64,000 nt of DNA from G965276765 sp965276765. Lineage in GTDB: Bacteria; Actinomycetota; Acidimicrobiia; Acidimicrobiales; Palsa-688. This document shows, one piece after another, positions 58,506 through 64,000 of this stretch; position 1 is the stretch's first letter, and every line of letters starts with the position of its first letter. Location of the stretch: assembly GCA_965276765.1 (NCBI GenBank), contig OZ255627.1, positions 2,170,001 through 2,234,000 on the forward strand. Direction: 5' to 3'. The notes beneath the pieces were generated by a model that was not told the origin of the DNA, ran no database searches, and saw nothing but the letters and a program-made list of their open reading frames with translations. The position numbers and the translations under genes were made by a program.

Positions 58506-60161
58506 ATGTATGAGCTCGCAAGTCAGGCACAGCCGACCGGCCTGTCGTTCGGGCGTTTGGCTCAGATCGGCAAGCGCCAGTGGTGGGTCGTCGTGCTCTG
58601 CATCGTGCTCGCTGCCCTGGGCTCCCTGGTGTATGTCAAGACGAGGCCGATCACCTACAGCGTGGCCGCCGATGTCATCGTCGGGAATGCGTCCGTCAAT
58701 TCCTCGTCCAACCCGACGACCCAGGCGCAGAATGCTGCGTTGTTGGTCGGCGGACTTGCCCCTGCGGCCGAGATCAAGGCGCCGGCCGTCGTGAGAGCGG
58801 CCGCCTCCGCCGGCCATGTCGCCAAGAGCGATGTGAAGCTGACCGCCACGTCGAGCGGGACCACCAACGTGCTCATCACTGCGACAGCGCCGAGCGCCCG
58901 CCAGGCCACCGATATGGCCAACGTCGCAGCCTCGGCGTTCGTAAGCCAGCGGATCAGTGACCTCAAGGCCTACTCCAAGAAGTTCGACGGGCAGCTCGGC
59001 CGGCTCAACAACGAGATCACGACGGTCAAGGGTCAGATCGCCGCCAAGGGGCCAAAGGGCAACACCGGCGCCGACCTGCAAGAGCTCGGCGTGCTCAACA
59101 CGGAGTACAGCACGCTCTACCAGACGCAGGTCACCGTCGCCGGGTCGGCGTCGGCGGTCAGCACCGGCACCAAGGCGAAGGTTTCGTCGGCCACGGTCAT
59201 CGGCCGCAGCAAGAAGACCATCGAGGTGGCGCTGGCTGCCGGTCTGCTCGCGGGTCTCGGGATCGCCCTGGCCAGGGAGCAGCTCGACGACAAGATCCGC
59301 TCGTCATCGGAGGTGGCCGAGTTCGGCAAGAGCGAGCTGCTGGCCGAGCTGCCCACGAGCGACATCGGCCCAAGGTCAGCGACGATCGCCGACAAGCCCT
59401 TCGGTGAGATGGCCGAGGCTGTCAGGGAGCTGCGGACGGCGCTGCGCTTTCTCTCCGTCAAGCATCCCATCAGGACCGTCCTCGTGACCAGCGCCGGCGC
59501 CGGCGAGGGAAAGTCGTTTGTCGCCGCCAACCTGGCCGCCGCCTGGGCCATGTCCGGCGTTCGTACGATCCTGGTCTCCTCCGATCTGCGCAAGCCGAGC
59601 CTCGAGCGTCTGCTGCGCGCCGGAGAGGAGAGGAAGGGACTCTCGGAGGCGATCGTCGACGCCGCCCTGCTCGGCCACGGCCGCTCGATGAGCGGGTTTT
59701 CTTATCTGGACCATGAGACCGCGAGTGATGCTCTTCCCTCGCCGTCCGGCGAGCGGGCCGAACGAGTGGAACCCACCCCGCTCGATGTCGACGACCTCGA
59801 GCTGGACGGTCTCGAGGTCGATGATCTGCTGGTACCGACCGCCGTCGACGGCCTCATGCTCCTTCCGTCGGGTCCTTCGCCGCCCAACCCGGCGGAGCTG
59901 CTTGGCTCTCCCGAGCTCGGCAAGCTGCTCGTGGCGCTCCGGGAGCGGGCGGAAGTCGTCGTGCTTGATAGCCCGCCGGTCCTTGCCGTGACCGACGCCC
60001 TCGTCCTCACCGCCCAGGCTGACGGCGTGCTGTTCGTCGTCTCGGAGAACCGGACCTCACGCGGTGCGGCCCAGCGTGCCCTGCGGCAGCTGGAGAGCGG
60101 ACTCGCCCCGGTGCTCGGGGTCGTTGTCAACCGGAGCTCGCGTCAGGTCGTCCGCTACTAG
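58506..60161 (+). CDS. Wzc-like polysaccharide co-polymerase with BY-kinase domain
   Basis: The 551-residue protein has a Wzz-type membrane part with helices near 26-44 and 239-256 and an extracytoplasmic domain between. It also has a cytoplasmic bacterial-tyrosine-kinase/ParA-like domain: Walker A SAGAGEGKS at 329-337, A' ILVSSDLRKPS and Walker B VVVLDSPPVLAVTDALV. It should set chain length of the polymer made by the divergent Wzy. Two oddities: an acidic insert with a VDDLELDGLEVDDLL-type repeat between A' and B, and no C-terminal tyrosine cluster (only the final Tyr), so classical autophosphorylation control is doubtful. The ATG at 58506 gives the normal N-terminus. Confidence 0.88.
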   Translation: MYELASQAQPTGLSFGRLAQIGKRQWWVVVLCIVLAALGSLVYVKTRPITYSVAADVIVGNASVNSSSNPTTQAQNAALLVGGLAPAAEIKAPAVVRAAASAGHVAKSDVKLTATSSGTTNVLITATAPSARQATDMANVAASAFVSQRISDLKAYSKKFDGQLGRLNNEITTVKGQIAAKGPKGNTGADLQELGVLNTEYSTLYQTQVTVAGSASAVSTGTKAKVSSATVIGRSKKTIEVALAAGLLAGLGIALAREQLDDKIRSSSEVAEFGKSELLAELPTSDIGPRSATIADKPFGEMAEAVRELRTALRFLSVKHPIRTVLVTSAGAGEGKSFVAANLAAAWAMSGVRTILVSSDLRKPSLERLLRAGEERKGLSEAIVDAALLGHGRSMSGFSYLDHETASDALPSPSGERAERVEPTPLDVDDLELDGLEVDDLLVPTAVDGLMLLPSGPSPPNPAELLGSPELGKLLVALRERAEVVVLDSPPVLAVTDALVLTAQADGVLFVVSENRTSRGAAQRALRQLESGLAPVLGVVVNRSSRQVVRY

Positions 60162-60199
60162 CCTCCCAGCGGCATCCGACGACAGGAGAGGTGGAAGCG

Positions 60200-61468
60200 G
60201 TGCAAGTAGGGGTCATCGGCGCCGGGTACGTGGGCCTCACCACTGCGGCGTGCTTGAGTCATCTCGGTCACGACGTGGTCTGTGCCGACGTGGTCGAATC
60301 GAAGGTCGATGCGCTCAACCGCGGCGTGATACCGATCGTCGAGGACGGACTGACCGACTTGGTGGTCGAAGGCTTGGCTGCGGGTCGGCTGCGCTTCGTG
60401 CTCGGCGCCCGAAACGCGGCCGAGGGAAGTGACTTCGTCTTTCTCTGCGTCCCGACGCCGCAGGGAGAGGATGGATCGGCCGACATGTCCTACATCCAGG
60501 CGGCCGCGGCCGAGATCGGCCCCGTGCTCGGACCCGAGACGGTCGTCATCAACAAATCGACGGTGCCGGTGGGCTCGACCCGGGTCGTCGAGCAGGCGCT
60601 GCAGCGCAGCGACGTGTTCGTCGTGTCCAACCCTGAGTTCCTCCGCGAGGGCTCAGGCGTCCACGACTTCTTGCACCCGGATCGGATTGTCGTCGGGTCG
60701 GACTCGCAAGATGCGGCCATCCGGCTCACCGAGCTCTTCGAGGGGATCCGCGCCCCGTTCGTGGTCACAGATCCGCCGACCGCAGAAACCATCAAGTATG
60801 CGTCGAATGCTTTCCTGGCGACCAAGGTCAGCTTCGTGAACGCCGTAGCCAACCTGTGTGAGGTCGTCGGAGCCAACGTCAGGGAAGTCGTCCTCGGGAT
60901 GGGCTACGACAAGCGGATCGGCTCGGAGTTTCTCAAGCCGGGGCCTGGATGGGGAGGATCCTGCTTCCCCAAGGACTCGCACGCCCTCGTCAGGATCGGG
61001 GAAGAGGCGGGCTACAGCTTCGACCTGCTCAAAGGGGTCATCTCCGTCAACAACGAGCAGTACGCCCGAGTAGCGGCCAAGGTGGCGCAGAACGCAGGGG
61101 GCACCCTCGGCGGCAAGCGGGTGGCGGTCTGGGGCCTCACGTTCAAGGCGCGGACCGACGACCTCCGCGACTCGCCATCGCTCCGAGTGATCGAGCTCAT
61201 GACCAAGGAGGGGGCCGACGTGGTGGCCTACGACCCGACGGTCTCGGATGCGCTTCCCGACGTCATGGTGGCGACCGATCCTTACGACGCCTGCGACGAC
61301 GCCGATGTTCTGGTGATCCTCACGGAGTGGGACGAGTTTCGCTGGCTCGACCTCGGCGTCGTCAGGACCCGCATGGCCCGGCCGACCATCGTCGATGCCC
61401 GCAATTTGCTCGAACCGGCGGCGGTCAGGCGGGCCGGTTTCCGGTACGCGGGTATCGGGCTGGCATGA
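60200..61468 (+). CDS. ugd: UDP-glucose 6-dehydrogenase
   Basis: The 422-residue enzyme oxidises UDP-glucose to UDP-glucuronate with two NAD+. Marks are VGVIGAGYVGLTTAACLSHLG (NAD site), FLCVPTPQ, INKSTVPVGST, NPEFLREGSGVHDFLHPDRIVVG, ETIKYASNAFLATKVSFVNAVANLCE, and the active-site Cys in GPGWGGSCFPKDSHAL. The GTG at 60200 has GGAGAGG eight bases upstream and is preferred over the GTG at 60191. It follows the Wzc-like gene by 38 bases, and its stop overlaps the next ATG (ATGA). Product UDP-GlcA feeds the next enzyme and probably glucuronic acid in the glycan. Confidence 0.95.
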   Translation: MQVGVIGAGYVGLTTAACLSHLGHDVVCADVVESKVDALNRGVIPIVEDGLTDLVVEGLAAGRLRFVLGARNAAEGSDFVFLCVPTPQGEDGSADMSYIQAAAAEIGPVLGPETVVINKSTVPVGSTRVVEQALQRSDVFVVSNPEFLREGSGVHDFLHPDRIVVGSDSQDAAIRLTELFEGIRAPFVVTDPPTAETIKYASNAFLATKVSFVNAVANLCEVVGANVREVVLGMGYDKRIGSEFLKPGPGWGGSCFPKDSHALVRIGEEAGYSFDLLKGVISVNNEQYARVAAKVAQNAGGTLGGKRVAVWGLTFKARTDDLRDSPSLRVIELMTKEGADVVAYDPTVSDALPDVMVATDPYDACDDADVLVILTEWDEFRWLDLGVVRTRMARPTIVDARNLLEPAAVRRAGFRYAGIGLA

Positions 61469-62406
61469 GAGTCCTCGTGACGGGTGGTGCCGGCTTCGTC
61501 GGTTCGCACCTCTGTGATGCGCTCGTCGGGCGGGGCGACGATGTGGTCTGCGTCGACAACCTGTCGACGGGGACAAGGGACAACCTGGCGCAGCTGGCTC
61601 CTTCGGACCGGTTTACCTTCGTCGAGGGTGACGTCTGTGCCGAACCGGAGGTCCCCGGACCCTTCGATGTGATCGCCCACCTGGCTTGCCCGGCCTCGCC
61701 CGACGAGTATCTTCGTCTTCCCCTCGAGACCCTGGCCATCGGCAGCCACGGCAGCGAGTGGGTCCTCGGGTTGGCCGAGCGCAACGGCGGCAGAGTGCTG
61801 TTGGCTTCGACAAGCGAGATCTACGGCGACCCCCTGGAGAATCCCCAGCGCGAGTCGTATTGGGGCAACGTCAACCCCATAGGACCGAGAAGCGTCTACG
61901 ACGAGTCCAAGCGATTCGCCGAGGCTCTGTTCATGGCGCATCGGCGGGCCCGCAAGACCGACGTCGCCATCGTCAGGATCTTCAACACCTACGGCCCGCG
62001 CCTCCGGGTCCGAGACGGCAGGGTCGTGTCCAACTTCGTGGCCCAGGCCCTCGCCGGCGATCCCCTCACGATCTACGGGGACGGCAGCCAGACGAGAAGC
62101 TTCTGTTATGTGTCGGATCTGGTCGACGGCCTCATCAGGATGGTCGATTCGGCCGAGACCGGTCCGATCAACCTCGGCAACCCCAACGAGATCACCGTCC
62201 GGCAACTGGCCGGGATGATCCTCGAGCTGACTGCGTCGTCGTCCGAGCTCGTCACCCGCCCCCGCCCCGAGGATGATCCGACCGTTCGCAGGCCCGACGT
62301 CGCCACCGCCCGCCGAGCGCTGCAGTGGGAGCCCACGGTGGCACTCCGTGACGGCCTGCTCCGAACCATCGATTGGCAACGCCGCGAGGCGAAGCAAAAC
62401 GACTAG
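61465..62406 (+). CDS. UDP-glucuronate decarboxylase-like (UDP-xylose synthase) SDR enzyme
   Basis: The 313-residue extended SDR has VLVTGGAGFVGSHLCDALVGRGD, CVDNLSTGT, DVIAHLACPASPDEY, LLASTSEIYGDPLENPQ, the catalytic SVYDESKRFAEAL (YxxxK), IVRIFNTYGPRLR and FCYVSDLVDGLIRM. The HLACPASP and IYGDP elements are typical of UDP-xylose synthases, which convert UDP-GlcA to UDP-Xyl; the adjacent ugd supplies UDP-GlcA. A 4-epimerase role is the main alternative. The ATG overlaps the ugd stop; a long frame extension inside ugd was dropped. It ends exactly where the convergent GT4 ends, with no base between the two stop codons. Confidence 0.87.
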   Translation: MRVLVTGGAGFVGSHLCDALVGRGDDVVCVDNLSTGTRDNLAQLAPSDRFTFVEGDVCAEPEVPGPFDVIAHLACPASPDEYLRLPLETLAIGSHGSEWVLGLAERNGGRVLLASTSEIYGDPLENPQRESYWGNVNPIGPRSVYDESKRFAEALFMAHRRARKTDVAIVRIFNTYGPRLRVRDGRVVSNFVAQALAGDPLTIYGDGSQTRSFCYVSDLVDGLIRMVDSAETGPINLGNPNEITVRQLAGMILELTASSSELVTRPRPEDDPTVRRPDVATARRALQWEPTVALRDGLLRTIDWQRREAKQND

Positions 62407-63585
62407 TCACGCCGACCCGCCGACGACGGAATGGTACATCTCCTGCTCCTCGGCGGCGATCGGCCCGGCGGCGAAGCGCGCCGCACCCTTGGGCCCTGCG
62501 GACCTGAGGCGGTCCCTGAGCGCGTCGTCGGCGGCCAGGCGGCCGAGGGCTCGCGCCAGCGCGGCCTCGTCGCCCGTCTCGAAGAGCAGCCCGTCGGTGC
62601 CGGGATCGATGATCTCGGCCGGACCCCCGGTGTCGGAAGCGACGACACAGACGCCGAGGGCCATACCCTCGACGACGACCTGACCGAAGGGCTCGGGCAC
62701 GACGGAGGCATGGACGAGGATGTCGAGCCTGGCCATGTCGGGCCACGGGTCATCGAGGTGTCCGGTGAACCGGATCCGATCGGCGATGCCGAGCTCACCG
62801 GCCAGGTGTCCGAGCTCATCGGCGAAGTCGCTCTCTCCGAACAGGGCCCCTCCGATCACGAGTCCCCGGGCGTCGCTGGAGCCGAAGGCGCGGGCGAAGG
62901 CCCGCAAGAACAGGTCCTGGCCTTTCCACGGCGCCAGCCGTCCCACGATGCCGACGGTGAACGGTCTGTGCGACTCGCGGGGCTCCTGGGGGGATGGCGT
63001 ATCGGCCAAAGGGCAGACGTTGCCGATGACCCGCGTGGCCGGATGCCGGCCCCGGGGGAGCTCGAGGGTGGCGAGGGTCGTCTCCGAGTTGGCGATCACC
63101 GCCTTCGGCAGGACTCGAGCGGCGACCCGGATCAGGCGTACCGCCGCCGATGGGAGGTAGTCGACGGCGATGCGGTCGTGGAGATGCCAGATCAGTGGGA
63201 CTCCGGCGAGCCGGGCGGCGACGCCACCGTAGATGGCCGCCTTCAACGAGTTCGTCACGACCAGGTCGAGTCGGCGGTGACGCAGTTCTCGAGCCAGGGC
63301 CAGGCTGTAAGCAAGTGTCCCTGCGACGGCCCGGAGTGCCCCGATCCCGGGAACGACCGCCGCCCGGCGCAGGTTGCGAGATCGCTCGGCCATAGGGCGC
63401 ACGGTCACAGCGATCCCGCCTTCTTCGAGGAGCGCCACGAGCGGCCCTTCCTCGGCCAGCACCACGGTCGCATCGACGTCGTCGAGCGCGGGCAGAAGTC
63501 GAGCCAGCGCAAGCTCCGCTCCCGATCGGAGCGCACAGTGGTCCAGGTAGACGACCCGGAGTCGGCCGTTCTCGCCCGCGCTCAT
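62407..63585 (-). CDS. GT4 family glycosyltransferase
   Basis: The 392-residue GT-B enzyme has VVYLDHCALRSGAELALARLLPAL, VVTNSLKAAIYGGVAARL and PLIWHLHDRIAVDYLP in the acceptor domain. The donor domain has VIGNVCPLADTPSP, VGIVGRLAPWKGQDLFLRAF, LVIGGALFGESDF, and VVPEPFGQVVVEGMALGVCVVASDTGGPAEII with the full E-x7-E motif. The ATG at 63585 gives a normal N-terminus. It is divergent from the partial GT at 63766 and convergent, stop to stop, with the UDP-xylose-synthase-like gene. Confidence 0.9.
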   Translation of the reverse strand: MSAGENGRLRVVYLDHCALRSGAELALARLLPALDDVDATVVLAEEGPLVALLEEGGIAVTVRPMAERSRNLRRAAVVPGIGALRAVAGTLAYSLALARELRHRRLDLVVTNSLKAAIYGGVAARLAGVPLIWHLHDRIAVDYLPSAAVRLIRVAARVLPKAVIANSETTLATLELPRGRHPATRVIGNVCPLADTPSPQEPRESHRPFTVGIVGRLAPWKGQDLFLRAFARAFGSSDARGLVIGGALFGESDFADELGHLAGELGIADRIRFTGHLDDPWPDMARLDILVHASVVPEPFGQVVVEGMALGVCVVASDTGGPAEIIDPGTDGLLFETGDEAALARALGRLAADDALRDRLRSAGPKGAARFAAGPIAAEEQEMYHSVVGGSA

Positions 63586-63651
63586 GGGCGCCGAGTGGAC
63601 ATCGTCATCGCCGGCAAGCTACTCCCCGAGCGTCCCAGCAGCGGCACCGGG

Positions 63652-63702
63652 TTTTTCTAGCGATGTTGACGTCGGAATCCACCGTCAACGTCGCTAGAAA
63701 AA
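63652..63702. repeat. 20-bp inverted repeat with T/A-tract ends (terminator-like hairpin)
   Basis: The left arm (63652-63671) starts TTTTTCTAGCG and the right arm (63683-63702) ends CGCTAGAAAAA. The 20-base arms pair at 19 positions plus one G-U, around an 11-base loop. T runs on both strands make it look like a bidirectional intrinsic terminator, yet it sits between two divergent gene starts. It may be a leader attenuator or the trace of a former gene end. Confidence 0.75.
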
Positions 63703-63707
63703 TGGCC

Positions 63708-63747
63708 GGGGGGGGGCCGGAGGGGCCGGGGGGCCGGGGGTCGGGGG
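63708..63747 (+). promoter_or_regulatory. G-run cluster, possible G-quadruplex
   Basis: Runs of nine, four, six, five and five G lie within 40 bases, separated by one to four bases. The cluster ends 18 bases before the ATG at 63766. It satisfies simple G-quadruplex patterns on the coding strand and could affect transcription or translation of the downstream GT. Confidence 0.55.
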
Positions 63748-63765
63748 TGCCATACTGACCCGCAC

Positions 63766-64000
63766 ATGGCAAGCGTCGAGCTCGTCCACGACTACCTGAC
63801 CCAGCGCGGTGGCGCCGAGCGGGTCGTGCTGGCCCTGGCCGGCGTCTTTTCCGGGGCACCCATCCACACGTCGCTCTACGACCGGGCCGGTACCTTCCCC
63901 GAATTCGCCCACACCGACGTGCGACCTCTCCCGATCGACCGGCTCTCCGTGCTCCGACGTCACCATCGCCTGGCCCTACCCGCCCTGGCACCGGCCTTCA
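63766..64000 (+). CDS. GT4-type glycosyltransferase (WbaZ-like), 5' part only
   Basis: The first 78 codons are in the window and the frame runs off the right edge. The visible N-terminus reads VELVHDYLTQRGGAERVVLALAGVFSGAPIHTSLYD, then FPEFAHTDVRPLPIDRLSVL, a strong match to the start of WbaZ/RfaB-like GT4 mannosyltransferases (the GGAER loop and the PI-TSLYD strand). It lies just downstream of the hairpin and G-run cluster. Donor and acceptor are unknown, but position in the glycan locus fits repeat-unit assembly. Confidence 0.85.
   Translation, partial: MASVELVHDYLTQRGGAERVVLALAGVFSGAPIHTSLYDRAGTFPEFAHTDVRPLPIDRLSVLRRHHRLALPALAPAF

Noticed and set aside
1..64000. tRNA, rRNA, CRISPR arrays, IS elements, prophage or integrase
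   Set aside because: I looked for T-loop patterns, regularly spaced direct repeats, transposase motifs and flanking inverted repeats, and found none that hold up; occasional GTTCGAA strings lie inside coding genes.

Overview
The window is high-GC, densely packed bacterial DNA with many ATGA/GTGA stop-start overlaps and frequent GTG and TTG starts. A propionyl-CoA carboxylase beta subunit followed by a small epsilon-like subunit, a lysC-asd pair and an HbpS/GlcG-type protein point to Actinomycetota. Acidimicrobiia is my best guess, but I cannot prove it from sequence alone. I saw no rRNA, tRNA, CRISPR array, transposase or integrase. Most of the window is a large extracellular polysaccharide locus, interrupted by housekeeping genes and one catabolic operon.

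Layout. (1) 1-7527, minus strand: a tightly coupled operon of a polyprenyl-phosphate-sugar-type GT2, a GT4, a pyruvyltransferase-like protein, a flippase fused to a GT39-like domain, and a cellulose-synthase-like GT2 cut by the window edge. A secreted GH5 glycosidase (7973-9073) lies upstream. (2) 9346-16620, plus strand: a GntR-type regulated operon with an APC permease, FGGY kinase, glycerol-1-phosphate-dehydrogenase-like enzyme, HAD phosphatase, TIM-barrel protein, GntR regulator and HbpS/GlcG protein. It has a 16-bp perfect palindrome between its -35 and -10 boxes. (3) 16622-24836: a FEN-like exonuclease, a methyltransferase with a damaged 5' end, a lone lower-GC GT2, a PIG-L deacetylase, aat, pccB plus its epsilon subunit, a sulfotransferase and an S51 peptidase. 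(4) 25111-27427: a secreted GH6 cellulase, then a 2-oxoglutarate/Fe(II) oxygenase stop-start coupled to a 68-residue ORF. (5) 27708-38570: a nine-gene plus-strand polysaccharide run (GT2, three GT4, sulfotransferase, flippase, GT-C-like protein, DUF1616-like protein, Tat-lipoprotein GH5), followed by a tandem-domain alpha/beta hydrolase (38932). (6) 40685-44687: two cyclophilins, lysC and asd. (7) 44707-64000: a large membrane-anchored glycosidase, a flippase, several GT4, a second tandem-domain hydrolase, a GT2, a Wzy-like polymerase, a Wzc-like co-polymerase/kinase, UDP-glucose dehydrogenase, a UDP-xylose-synthase-like protein and two divergent GT4.

Together the polysaccharide genes give a near-complete Wzx/Wzy-type pathway plus a synthase-type GT2. 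They include sugar-nucleotide supply (UDP-GlcA, probably UDP-Xyl), about ten GT4, five GT2, three flippase domains, a polymerase, a chain-length kinase, decoration enzymes (sulfotransferases, pyruvyltransferase-like) and four exported glycosidases that could trim or remodel the product.

Most unusual points: the peptide/2OG-oxygenase pair; two paralogous tandem-domain hydrolases with Arg and Cys at the two nucleophile elbows, one of which appears to start at ATT; the uncharacterised GntR operon; the flippase-GT39 fusion; and a long T-tract-flanked hairpin beside a G-run cluster between divergent GT genes at 63.65-63.75 kb.
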